A DNA stretch of 64,000 nucleotides from GCA-002733465 sp039969155 (GTDB lineage Bacteria; Pseudomonadota; Gammaproteobacteria; Enterobacterales; Kangiellaceae), in the NCBI GenBank assembly GCA_039969155.1, contig JBDVOJ010000108.1, positions 1-64,000 on the forward strand, given 5' to 3'. The notes beneath the pieces were generated by a model, which was not told the origin of the DNA, ran no database searches, and was given only the letters and a program-made list of their open reading frames with translations. Position numbers and translations under genes: made by a program. Shown here one piece after another: positions 44,717-52,733 of this stretch. Numbering within the stretch: the first letter of the stretch is position 1; each line of letters opens with the position of its first letter.

Positions 44717-45496
44717 TTGCTTGATTCGGTCATTATAGTTCTAAGAGAAACGCTTGAGGCATCGCTTTTGGTAAGTTTCTTGTTTGTTTATTCGAATATT
44801 ATACGCGTGCGTAAACTTTGGATGATTTGGGCAATTCTCATAGGCTCGTTAATATCGTTACTTTTAGCAATGAATATGTCAGAAATATCGGAATGGTTTG
44901 ATGGTACCGGTCAAGAAATTCTCTTTGTTATCGTATTAATAAGCTTAGCTATTTTAATTCTTATCTCAAATTTACTTATCATTAGCAGTACTAAAAAAGC
45001 GATTGTTCAACGTTGGCACATGCTACTATATTCTTTGATTATTATTATTGCGATGACGATGGAAGGTGCAGAAGTTATCATTTACTTCGAGAGCGTTTTT
45101 TTGAATGCTGAACGATTAAGTTCGAACGTTTTGGGAGGGATTCTTGGCCTCGGTATCGGGGTTAGTGTAGGTGCAGTAAATTATTATTTTTTAGCGCAAT
45201 TGAAACAACTGAGCTTAACCCTATGTTTTGTTATGCTTACCTTGGTATCCGCAGGAATGGTTTCTCAAGCTATTTCCTATCTGATGCAAGCTGGCTTAGT
45301 TGAAGATAGTTATCCTGTCTGGGACACGAGCTTCCTAATCAGTGAGCCTTCTCTTCTAGGCCAGCTACTTTACGCATTGATTGGCTACGAGGCTACGCCG
45401 ACTCACAATCAGGTAGTATCCTATTTTTTATTTATTGTTGTTCCATTTTGTTATCTAACCTATTACAAAGTAAAATTTCATAATGAAAAGAACTAA
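44717..45496 (+). CDS. FTR1-family ferric iron permease (FtrC/EfeU-like)
   Basis: A 259-residue inner-membrane protein with seven predicted helices. The first REXXE motif is intact (RETLEASLL, residues 10-14); the second reads MEGAEVIIY near 115-119, so its Arg is replaced by Met. The family transports Fe3+ after oxidation of Fe2+. The gene has a TTG start with AGGA upstream. The usual EfeB peroxidase or FtrA (P19) is absent; only the cupredoxin and an outer-membrane-like protein accompany it. It overlaps the next gene by 14 nt. Confidence 0.88.
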   Translation: MLDSVIIVLRETLEASLLVSFLFVYSNIIRVRKLWMIWAILIGSLISLLLAMNMSEISEWFDGTGQEILFVIVLISLAILILISNLLIISSTKKAIVQRWHMLLYSLIIIIAMTMEGAEVIIYFESVFLNAERLSSNVLGGILGLGIGVSVGAVNYYFLAQLKQLSLTLCFVMLTLVSAGMVSQAISYLMQAGLVEDSYPVWDTSFLISEPSLLGQLLYALIGYEATPTHNQVVSYFLFIVVPFCYLTYYKVKFHNEKN

Positions 45497-46196
45497 TTTA
45501 ATACCCGTATTAACGCACCTAGTTGGCCTATTGCTTGTAGCCACAATGATGCCAGCCAACGCGGATGTCGACAAGGTATATCACCCATACGTAGAGGCTG
45601 ATACCTACGAGTTTGAATCTAGAGTGATTAGTCTTTTGGATAGTGAGTTAGCTGCAGATTTCTCTATTTATCGTTTTGGTTTCGGTAAAGATGTTAATGA
45701 CAAATTGTTTCTTGAACTATATTTGATTGGCCAAAAGGAAACTGATAAGAATATCGAAATTGAAGCTGTTGAAATTGAAGTTCTCTATCAAGCGACCGAA
45801 CAAGGTGAATATTGGGTAGATATTGGTTTGCTCTTTGAAATTGAACAAGAAAGAGAATCTCAAGAGTGGGAAACAAATATAGGCCTCTTATTCGAGAAAG
45901 AATTTGGACGTTGGAGCACATCATTAAATCTGCAAAATTTCTACGAATTTCAAGATAATAAACGACACGCTTGGAATCATAGTCAGGCGTTTCAATTAAG
46001 ATATAGAAATAGCGCTTCGTTTGAGCCAGGCTTCGAAGCGTACCTCGATAAAGAGGATATTTTCGTTGGAGTTGTTTTCTTGGGGCAATTTTCTTTTGGA
46101 CAAAATAAATTGATTTGGGAGGTCGGATTATTACAAGAGGTGAATAACCGTAACGATGAAAGTGTTTTACGCGCTTTAGTCGAATATGAATTCTAG
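45483..46196 (+). CDS. Exported protein, probable outer-membrane beta-barrel, unknown function
   Basis: A 237-residue protein with a signal peptide (LVGLLLVATMMPANA) and alternating hydrophobic strands with short turns through to a terminal VEYEF, where the last residue Phe is the outer-membrane signature. Strands such as ELYLIGQKE, EYWVDIGLLFEIEQE, WSTSLNLQNFYEFQ, QAFQLRYRN and IFVGVVFLGQFSFG suggest a barrel of eight to ten strands. I do not recognise the family. Its overlap with the FTR1 permease gene suggests a shared task, perhaps metal entry or a periplasmic metal-handling role; this is inference. Confidence 0.65.
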   Translation: MKRTNLIPVLTHLVGLLLVATMMPANADVDKVYHPYVEADTYEFESRVISLLDSELAADFSIYRFGFGKDVNDKLFLELYLIGQKETDKNIEIEAVEIEVLYQATEQGEYWVDIGLLFEIEQERESQEWETNIGLLFEKEFGRWSTSLNLQNFYEFQDNKRHAWNHSQAFQLRYRNSASFEPGFEAYLDKEDIFVGVVFLGQFSFGQNKLIWEVGLLQEVNNRNDESVLRALVEYEF

Positions 46197-46230
46197 TCTC
46201 CACCTGTTCTAATCACACTAACTAGATAAC

Positions 46231-48180
46231 TTAGTTGTTTTGTGGCAATTTGTAGAGTTGTTGCTCGTATGCTAACTTACCCCATAGCGCTAAACCCAGA
46301 ACTTTTTGTGCGGCTTGTTTAGTAGGTTGAGTTCTACCATCATAAGTCCAGTCTGACCAGTTAATCTTGTAGCTTTCTACCGATTTGTTCGGCTGTAAAA
46401 TATCAATTCTTTCATCGATTAACACTCCAAAATTCTGCCCATTCTGTAGTAGTGCCCGTCCCTTAAACTCTTCTCCTGCGGATGATAAGTCTTTGCCAAT
46501 TAAAGGGGTTGTATATTTAATTCCCGCCATAGAGAGCAAAGTAGGAGGCATATCGATTTGGCTAACAATTCTTGGTTCTGTATGAGGATTAATCCCATAG
46601 CCCAAGATAACGGCGGGAATATGAAAGGATTTTATTGGAACGAGTTCTGAACCTACGTTTCTTGCATCGTGATCAGCAATTATTAGAAATATAGTATCTT
46701 TCCAATAATTAGAGGACTTAGCCAAATCAAAAAAATTTCCCAATGCCCAATCTGCATACTTTATCGCATTATTTCGAGTATTTTTATTCTTGTCGTATAT
46801 TCTAATTTTGTTGTCTGGGAACTCAAAAGGGTCATGATTGCTGGAGGTAAATACTAAACTAAAAAAGGGTGATTTTGACTCGCTAAGTGACTCGAACTTT
46901 TGATGTGCAGTTATTAATAAGTCTTCGTCCGAAACGCCCCATGTGCCTACAAACTTTGGCTCTATGTAATCTTTTTGCTCTGTGATATGTTCAAACCCAT
47001 TCCCTAAGAAAAAACTTTTCATATTATCGAAATGAGCTTCACCACCATAAATAAACTCAGTGTGATAGTTAAATCTCCTGAAGACTTCTGCGATGGTGAA
47101 AAAATCTGTTTGTGACTTGTTTAATTTTACAACTGCGCGGTCTTGAGTTGGTGTGAATCCGGTGATTACAGCTTCGATCCCCCTTACGGAGCGGGTGCCA
47201 GTTGCAAACATTCGGTTAAATGAAATGCCTTCCTTACTCAGTTTGTCGAGATTAGGGGTTAGTGGTAGGCCATTTAAACTGCCAACAAATCTAGCGCCTA
47301 GGCTTTCTTCAAGAATTATGACAACATTCTTTTGTTTACCCGTTTCTGAAGGTTGTCTTTCTATCAGCGTTGGAAGTTCCGAAGAAGCATCATTAAGTGG
47401 TGCTTGTCCTTGAAACTCTCGCACGATATCTATAACTTTTTCTCTAGGCATCGTGCCATAGTCAAGTGAGGAATCTTTCTCAGAAATTAGCTCCTTGCTC
47501 GACCAAAGCACTGAGTATATTGAATTTAGTACAAGCGAATTAACTAGTGGGTCATTGGTAAAGTAAACCATCGAAGGATTTAGAGGTCTATGCCCAAGTG
47601 AAGAGCGTGCGCCTAACAAGGCAATAAGGATAATCGAAGCTACCGTTATCAGTTTAGCCTTGCCAGTATTAGTGTCCGATTTAGCTTGCAAAGACCTAAC
47701 CCACTTCCAAGTGAAATAACCACCTAGAACTGTGATAACTGTACTATTTACTAACTCAGGCAGTTTACTTTTGACTAGCATCCCAAAGACTTCTTTAGGA
47801 TATAATAAGTATTCTACAAACAGCCTGTTTGGACGAACGTTGTACTCTCCAATAAAACTAGGTGTTGCTAGCTCCATAAATATTAACAAGCAAGTGACGG
47901 TTGTCAACCATACTCTAGTCAAGTAATTACTCCCCATATTTTCACGTTTGCCATTAGAGAAAGTAGCGGTATATATAGCGGGGATGAATAATAGATAACA
48001 AAGAGTTGCGATATCGATGCGGATGCCCTGAATAATGATTTCGAACCAGCCATGTTCTTGTGAGACTCTTTCGTATTGCCAAATAGAAAGTCCTAATCGA
48101 CTTATACTCAAAACTACTAGGGCGAAAATGAAATAAAAAAGATAGATCATCAACGTGTTTCTGAATGGGTTCTTAATCAT
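46231..48180 (-). CDS. LTA-synthase/phosphoethanolamine-transferase-like sulfatase-fold membrane enzyme
   Basis: A 649-residue protein with five membrane helices in the first 200 residues and a periplasmic alkaline-phosphatase-superfamily domain from about residue 265. The metal/nucleophile region includes VVIILEESLGARFVG and the nucleophile Thr in MFATGTRSVRGIEAVITG; metal ligands are expected in FLIIADHDARNVG and IPAVILGYG. Relatives include LtaS, opgB-type phosphoglycerol transferases and EptA-like lipid A modifiers. Which substrate it uses cannot be decided. A PmrA/QseB-type box lies upstream at 48267-48283. Confidence 0.85.
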   Translation of the reverse strand: MIKNPFRNTLMIYLFYFIFALVVLSISRLGLSIWQYERVSQEHGWFEIIIQGIRIDIATLCYLLFIPAIYTATFSNGKRENMGSNYLTRVWLTTVTCLLIFMELATPSFIGEYNVRPNRLFVEYLLYPKEVFGMLVKSKLPELVNSTVITVLGGYFTWKWVRSLQAKSDTNTGKAKLITVASIILIALLGARSSLGHRPLNPSMVYFTNDPLVNSLVLNSIYSVLWSSKELISEKDSSLDYGTMPREKVIDIVREFQGQAPLNDASSELPTLIERQPSETGKQKNVVIILEESLGARFVGSLNGLPLTPNLDKLSKEGISFNRMFATGTRSVRGIEAVITGFTPTQDRAVVKLNKSQTDFFTIAEVFRRFNYHTEFIYGGEAHFDNMKSFFLGNGFEHITEQKDYIEPKFVGTWGVSDEDLLITAHQKFESLSESKSPFFSLVFTSSNHDPFEFPDNKIRIYDKNKNTRNNAIKYADWALGNFFDLAKSSNYWKDTIFLIIADHDARNVGSELVPIKSFHIPAVILGYGINPHTEPRIVSQIDMPPTLLSMAGIKYTTPLIGKDLSSAGEEFKGRALLQNGQNFGVLIDERIDILQPNKSVESYKINWSDWTYDGRTQPTKQAAQKVLGLALWGKLAYEQQLYKLPQNN

Positions 48181-48250
48181 CGGTTGTCATTTACGACTAG
48201 GTCGAAATTACCTTGCGGATATCCTTACACTATCTATTAACTGAAAAGAG

Positions 48251-48283
48251 ATATTAGATTAAATTGCTTAAGGAAAAATTAAA
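48251..48283 (-). promoter_or_regulatory. PmrA/QseB-type direct repeat and -10, promoter of the LTA-synthase-like gene
   Basis: On the minus strand TTTAAT-TTTTC-CTTAAG (complement of 48267-48283) fits YTTAAK-N5-YTTAAK exactly. Ten nt on lies TAATAT (complement of 48251-48256), a 4-of-6 -10 match. The repeat sits where a -35 would be. Confidence 0.65.
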
Positions 48284-48338
48284 TGACTTACAAATAAAGT
48301 TGAAGGTTGAAGGTAGAAGCAGGAAGTTTTTCAACACT

Positions 48339-48371
48339 TTTAAGAATTTCTTAATCTATTAAATATAGACT
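48339..48371 (+). promoter_or_regulatory. PmrA/QseB-type direct repeat and -10, promoter of the two-TM mini-protein gene
   Basis: TTTAAG-AATTT-CTTAAT at 48339-48355 fits YTTAAK-N5-YTTAAK exactly. Ten nt later is TAGACT (48366-48371); TATAGA at 48364-48369 is an alternative -10. The ATG is at 48409. Confidence 0.65.
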
Positions 48372-48408
48372 AAGTGAATCTAGAATCTAATGAAGCCAAG
48401 TCGTAGAT

Positions 48409-48609
48409 ATGAAAAAACTTAGTGCGGAGTTATTCTTATCAAGTATCGGAGGCGTAGTCCTTTCGCTTTCTTTTTTTTCTATTATAGGAATTGCCTATTT
48501 TAGAGATGTCTTAAGCTTAGCCCAATTACTCGTTTCTTTATTTGCAAGTATCGCCTTTGGAGCAGGTCTAGGAGCGATGATATGTTATTTTTATACTAAA
48601 AGTAGGTGA
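48409..48609 (+). CDS. Two-helix membrane mini-protein
   Basis: A 66-residue protein that is almost all membrane: KKLSAELFLSSIGGVVLSLSF..FFSIIGIAYF, a short loop with RDVLS, then LAQLLVSLFASIAFGAGLGAMICYFY and a basic tail TKSR. Both ends probably face the cytoplasm. I know no family. Its promoter carries a PmrA/QseB-type box, so it could be a small regulatory membrane peptide of the PmrR kind, but no sequence relation is seen. Confidence 0.6.
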   Translation: MKKLSAELFLSSIGGVVLSLSFFSIIGIAYFRDVLSLAQLLVSLFASIAFGAGLGAMICYFYTKSR

Positions 48610-48627
48610 AATTGAGTCGTTCAGAGC

Positions 48628-48870
48628 TTGTTTTTAAAACGATACTATTTTGGCATTTTTACCAAAATAGTCTTCTTATCATCTCGTAAGTCTAGTTTGA
48701 GAACCATCGAACAGCATTTTGATATTATTGATGAGGCAATATCAGATAACGGATTTCGTCTAGAGGTTGAATATCATCCAGAATTTGGTTTTCCAACCGT
48801 GATTAGCATTGATTATGCTGTAAACGTTGAAGACGACGAGGTTGCCTACTATCTTTCCAATCTGCAGTAG
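48628..48870 (+). pseudogene. DUF6174-like C-terminal remnant
   Basis: An 80-codon frame ends with FRLEVEYHPEFGFPTVISIDYA...DDEVAYYLSNL, which matches the C-terminal half of DUF6174 lipoproteins (YDPxxGYPTxIxIDY...DDExxYxVS). The lipobox and first half of that domain are missing. There is no ATG, only a TTG at 48628, and a strong palindrome occupies its first codons. It looks like the tail of a gene whose front was replaced. A short translated protein cannot be excluded. Confidence 0.6.
48644..48671 (+). terminator. Terminator-like palindrome after the mini-protein gene
   Basis: A perfect 10-bp stem ACTATTTTGG / CCAAAATAGT with an 8-nt loop, 35 bp after the mini-protein stop. Only CTTCTTATC follows, so termination would be weak. 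It lies inside the reading frame of the DUF6174 remnant. Confidence 0.45.
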
Positions 48871-48924
48871 TACCAAATTGCCTGCAATACTCAATGATTG
48901 AAATGCTGTTTATTTCAATCGTTT

Positions 48925-49515
48925 TTATTGAGGCATCTTAACTAGGATGGTATTTTGATCATCCTTGTACTCAATTTGTATCGGCGAGTTTTCTGCTAAG
49001 CCTATTTGTTTCATCCAGCGCTGCACATTGGCATAGACATCTTGATTGCCGGACAGTTTGCTCACCGAAATTTCAACCCCAGCGATTCGATAGGTCGCAA
49101 CCCGCATTGTAGAGGTATTAGCGGCCTGCATCGATTCAGGAATATGTGTCAGAATCGGTTGTTCATCTTGGTCAAATTTTAACTGGTCGACGAAGTAGTT
49201 CTTAAACGACGCACTAATACCGTCTATTTTTTCCGCTGTATCTTTTGCTTTAAAAAACCAAGTGGTATTCGATTTTTTATAGATAGCACCAATGATCGCT
49301 TGTTGAGTGTTGCCAACTACCGGTTGTGCCTCGGGCCGCTGAGTTGGCTGGTTCGTTTGCGCCGACGCAGCACGAGAAAACTCATTAGAAATAGCTTTAG
49401 ATATATTAGCCATCTCTTTTTCAGAAACTGGTTCTTGCGGTGTTGGGTTCAGTACAAGGTAGGCAATTGTTGCAAGAGATAGCAATAGCAGTATATTGAT
49501 TAGGTTACGATTCAT
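48925..49515 (-). CDS. Inner-membrane-anchored protein of unknown function
   Basis: About 196 residues from the ATG at 49515: one N-terminal membrane helix NLINILLLLSLATIAYLVLNP, then a soluble periplasmic part. Residues 30-75 are Glu/Gln/Pro-rich and probably a linker. A globular region follows: IIGAIYKKSNTTWFFKAKDTAEKIDGISASF..., ending IQIEYKDDQNTILVKMPQ. A TTG 57 bp upstream is less likely as a start. I do not recognise a domain. It follows the apbE gene on the same strand (104-bp gap) and may belong to that cluster; that is inference. Confidence 0.65.
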   Translation of the reverse strand: MNRNLINILLLLSLATIAYLVLNPTPQEPVSEKEMANISKAISNEFSRAASAQTNQPTQRPEAQPVVGNTQQAIIGAIYKKSNTTWFFKAKDTAEKIDGISASFKNYFVDQLKFDQDEQPILTHIPESMQAANTSTMRVATYRIAGVEISVSKLSGNQDVYANVQRWMKQIGLAENSPIQIEYKDDQNTILVKMPQ

Positions 49516-49619
49516 TGAGGCACTTGGGACGTCATTTATAGTCGCTGATATTGTGCCTCGAATAGCTGCCAATTACAATGGATTGTTAAACTCATAAGGC
49601 CGTTCAATGTTTAACGAGC

Positions 49620-50534
49620 CTACCAAAAACAAAGATGTTTTATTGACTGTTCAGTCAGAAACTCTTCAGCCTGCGCACCCATTAACATCGCCAAACTACT
49701 ATAGCTTCCGGCCATAACGCAATTGTCAGCAAAAGTCGTGACAGATAAAGGTGGATTTTCTACTGGGTAACCCGTTTTAGGGTTCATAAGGTGCCCGTAA
49801 CGTTTACCCTCATAATCGAAAAATCGCTTGGTATTACCACTGGTGGCTACCGCACCTTGGCTTATCGTTATAAACGAATTTGGCCATTCTTCATTGGCTA
49901 GTTCATCTTGGCAACCAACAGATTCAACACCAACTGTCCAAGGAAGGGCGTCACTGGCTAATTTTCTAGCCGAAAGGTCACCACCAAAGTTGACTAAAAA
50001 GCTCGATTTTGTTGGCGTGCAGGCCTCGAGAAGTAGTAACGAAACTTGGTCGACCGCATATTCTTTACCGATGCCGCCAAAATCGATCTCCATACCTTTA
50101 TTCATGTAAAAACTGGATTCATCATAATCTATCTTATCAAAACCAATTTTTTTGAGTTGGTGGGATATTTGTTTTTGACTCGGTGGCGATGAGTTATTTT
50201 CAAATCTCCAAATTTTTCGCAAGACTCCGGACGAAATATCGAACAGGCCGTTGCTGAGTTCGAACAAGTTGCGGGCATATTCCAGCAACTTGAAAGTTTC
50301 GTCATCGATGGTGATTTTTTTACCCTGACTTTTATTCATTGTATCAACGAGATTCCCATGAATAAATCGACTGTACTTCTTTTCTATTCTTGAGGTCTCA
50401 TTGAGAGCGGTGTTTGCGATTGTATGGCAGAAGGTCGGCTCCAAATTTCTGAGCAAAATTTCACACGGACTAGCCATAGCAGTAAAGGCTATGCGTGAAA
50501 AATTTTGGTGATAGCTGACTTCAAATTGGTTCAT
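49620..50534 (-). CDS. apbE: FAD:protein FMN transferase ApbE, without signal peptide
   Basis: A 304-residue ApbE-fold flavin transferase that attaches FMN to Ser/Thr of target proteins. It has TAMASPCEILL near residue 20, RIEKKYSRF, NGLFDISSGVLRKIWRF, DFGGIGKEYAVDQV near 150, VNFGGDLSA, and GAVATSGNTKRFF..YGHLMNPKTGYPV. No signal peptide or lipobox is present, and an in-frame TAA lies directly before the ATG, so the protein is cytoplasmic as encoded. Most ApbE proteins are exported. It follows the DUF3570 gene, which carries a likely acceptor motif. Confidence 0.93.
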   Translation of the reverse strand: MNQFEVSYHQNFSRIAFTAMASPCEILLRNLEPTFCHTIANTALNETSRIEKKYSRFIHGNLVDTMNKSQGKKITIDDETFKLLEYARNLFELSNGLFDISSGVLRKIWRFENNSSPPSQKQISHQLKKIGFDKIDYDESSFYMNKGMEIDFGGIGKEYAVDQVSLLLLEACTPTKSSFLVNFGGDLSARKLASDALPWTVGVESVGCQDELANEEWPNSFITISQGAVATSGNTKRFFDYEGKRYGHLMNPKTGYPVENPPLSVTTFADNCVMAGSYSSLAMLMGAQAEEFLTEQSIKHLCFW

Positions 50535-50695
50535 TTACGGGCGTTTGAGCTTGATATCTCTGGTGTTCTCCATAATCAGAGTATAGCTGGTGTTTCAACT
50601 TTGTCTAAAAAGTCCGCACGGCTAAGCCTATTAAAGGCATTCCAAAAACAAGCAACAGGTCTAAAGAAAGTAAATTTATAACCTCACTACATGGG

Positions 50696-52012
50696 TTAGA
50701 AATAGTAGTTAAATTGCAGTATTAATGCATCGACCTCAGGGTACAGTTCGATGTTCTCCAACCCCGAAACGCTCGACTGATTCGCCTTATTCGGTGTTTG
50801 TCGGTAGTACTCTAGTCTCACTTCTGCGCGTTCTCCTCCTTCCAGTTGAAAGCCATATTTTAGCCCGACAGTCATTGCGCTCATATCACCTATTCGGTAA
50901 TCAGCACTGGCAAACTCAGGAGTGGTTTGTGACTGAGCTAAGAAGGGTTGATAGAATTCCGCAGCGTCCTGTAAATAAATACGAACATGCGGTTCCCAAA
51001 AACTTCCACCTATAGTCATAAACCGCCAATGTGAATCAATGGTATGTGACTTCATTTCCCAATCATCGGAAATGTATCGATAGGAAAGATCAAAGATAGA
51101 CTCATCAAAATGGTATTTCGTTAATGCAAACAGTGAATGCTGAGTTCGGGAGTCTGGCCTGTTTTCATAAACTAAATCTTGAGTCTGACCATTATCATCA
51201 ACCACGCTAAGTAGCTTAAACGGGTCGGTCAAATACCCCTGCATGTCAGCATAACCATAATTCAATTGAACCAGCATTCGTCGATTGATCACCTGGGTCC
51301 AACCTAATAACAGTTCGGAAGTACTAACGGTGTCTGATTCCGCAATTCGAGTCGCATCAAAAGCGTTCCAGTATTCGTCCTCTGTTACAAACTGACCTTG
51401 GTCGATTACCATGGAAGAAAATGCTAGCGGAATATCACCTTCAGGCAAAATCTCATCGGAAGCAAAGGAAAGTCCGGCAGATAATGTCGTATTCTTTTGA
51501 TTGAAGTCCCACGCGAGTTCTCCACTTGCGCCAACGGAACGATAGTCGTATTCTCGAGAAAGGTTGGTCGCAATTGTGTAACGAGATTGCTCAGTGATCG
51601 AATCAGTCCAACTCGCAGCTATTTGCAGCCGAGTGTCTTTAAACGTGTCATCTAGTGGCGTGCTGTTAGCTGCGGTAACAAATTGGCCTTTGCCCGATGG
51701 GCGTGTAAAGGTTTGCGGATTGTCTTGCTCTATGGCTCCATTGGCAGAGGCTCCGGTTAAGCTGTCCAGAACGACTTTTAAATCTAATTTAGCTGCATCA
51801 CCATAGGCTTTGTCTGCGGTAACAATTAGCTCTGTTGCGCTGACCCTATCGGGTTCTGAATAAGCAAGTAAGGAAGCTGAATAATTCCATTCGGCATCAA
51901 CTTGTTGAGCATTTGCACTGGCACCAAGCAATGCGGTTGTTGCAAGGGTGAGTTTTTCAGCAAGGGAGACGTTTTTTAACGGACTTCCCGTCGATTGGTT
52001 TCTTAGTTGCAT
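50696..52012 (-). CDS. DUF3570 outer-membrane protein, candidate flavinylation target
   Basis: A 438-residue exported protein: signal peptide ending ..LLGASANA, then a barrel-like run of strands (GELAWDFNQKNTTLSAGLSF, LLLGWTQVINRRMLVQLNYGYAD, TVGLKYGFQLEG..) ending ..LILQFNYYF. DUF3570 is assigned from WNYSASLLAYSEPDRVSATE and DSRTQHSLFALTKYHF. Residues 83-89 read D-S-L-T-G-A-S, which resembles the ApbE acceptor consensus Dxx[ST]GA[ST]; Ser89 would carry FMN. The ATG overlaps the last ten bases of the DUF4266 gene. Function unknown. Confidence 0.85.
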   Translation of the reverse strand: MQLRNQSTGSPLKNVSLAEKLTLATTALLGASANAQQVDAEWNYSASLLAYSEPDRVSATELIVTADKAYGDAAKLDLKVVLDSLTGASANGAIEQDNPQTFTRPSGKGQFVTAANSTPLDDTFKDTRLQIAASWTDSITEQSRYTIATNLSREYDYRSVGASGELAWDFNQKNTTLSAGLSFASDEILPEGDIPLAFSSMVIDQGQFVTEDEYWNAFDATRIAESDTVSTSELLLGWTQVINRRMLVQLNYGYADMQGYLTDPFKLLSVVDDNGQTQDLVYENRPDSRTQHSLFALTKYHFDESIFDLSYRYISDDWEMKSHTIDSHWRFMTIGGSFWEPHVRIYLQDAAEFYQPFLAQSQTTPEFASADYRIGDMSAMTVGLKYGFQLEGGERAEVRLEYYRQTPNKANQSSVSGLENIELYPEVDALILQFNYYF

Positions 52013-52233
52013 CCGCAGCCACCTCCTGCAAAACTTCTGCCACCGCTAGAGGCTTCCTTACTAAAATAAATATGATCATCAATTGATTGATCAAGCGGTG
52101 ACGAGTTTATAGCCATTTCTGGTTTAGCCAGTAAATCTCGATCCCATGGGGCGACACCCCAAGAAGAACAGCCTGATAGCACTATTAGCAAACTGACTGC
52201 AAAAAATAATTTGATTTTGTGTCTTATACCCAT
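52003..52233 (-). CDS. DUF4266 lipoprotein with C-terminal GCGC tail
   Basis: A 76-residue protein with an SPII signal LLIVLSGCSS (lipid Cys22), WGVAPWDRDLLAKPEM typical of DUF4266, the middle DDHIYFSKEASSGG, and a Gly-rich end FAGGGCGCN (Cys73 and Cys75, two from the end). The mature protein has no other Cys besides the lipid one. The C-terminal CGC pair could bind a metal or be a redox pair; I infer this. Its last codons contain the start of the DUF3570 gene, so the two are translationally coupled. Confidence 0.85.
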   Translation of the reverse strand: MGIRHKIKLFFAVSLLIVLSGCSSWGVAPWDRDLLAKPEMAINSSPLDQSIDDHIYFSKEASSGGRSFAGGGCGCN

Positions 52234-52257
52234 CTTTAGATCTCAGGTTAAGTTAGT

Positions 52258-52716
52258 TTATTTAGATGATGCTGTTAGTTGCTTAATCTCGGCTTCGTAC
52301 TGTTCAATTTTATCCAAGAAAAAACCTGTATGCGCAAATACGGGTTTTCCATTTTTGTTAAAAATAATAGAACTAGGCATCCCTTTGATTTGATATTTCT
52401 TCGCTAGAAGACTTTTCGGATCGTAATAAATATCAAATGTGGCGGGATATTCTTTGAGAAAAGAGTCAGCTAACTCCCGTTTTTTATCTAGATTCACGGC
52501 GATAATCACAAGCTGATCATCACTATATTGTTGACGTATTTTATTCATCCATGGAAACGATTTTCTGCAGGGGACACACCAAGACGCCCAAAAATCGAGA
52601 TAGACTACCTTCCCATTAAACTGTGAAATGTCAATAGTTGGAATTTCTTCATTAGCCCTCGCATTTGCTATAAGCATGGGAAAAACTAACAGTAATATTG
52701 CGATTTTTTTAAGCAT
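52258..52716 (-). CDS. TlpA-like periplasmic thioredoxin
   Basis: A 152-residue exported thioredoxin-fold protein: signal peptide (residues 1-21), then VVYLDFWASWCVPCRKSFPWM with active-site C47-V-P-C50, and GMPSSIIFNKNGKPV carrying the cis-Pro. It reduces or isomerises disulfides in the periplasm. It heads a leftward cluster with DUF4266, DUF3570 and ApbE, whose Cys-tailed lipoprotein is a plausible substrate. AGGA precedes the ATG. Two tandem promoter-like repeats lie upstream. Confidence 0.9.
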   Translation of the reverse strand: MLKKIAILLLVFPMLIANARANEEIPTIDISQFNGKVVYLDFWASWCVPCRKSFPWMNKIRQQYSDDQLVIIAVNLDKKRELADSFLKEYPATFDIYYDPKSLLAKKYQIKGMPSSIIFNKNGKPVFAHTGFFLDKIEQYEAEIKQLTASSK

Positions 52717-52733
52717 TTTATTCCTCGAAAGCG

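Noticed and set aside
45694..46203. A 169-codon frame antisense to the barrel-like gene
   Set aside because: It overlaps an exported protein with signal peptide and Phe end, and its own sequence is Arg/Tyr-rich without domain character.
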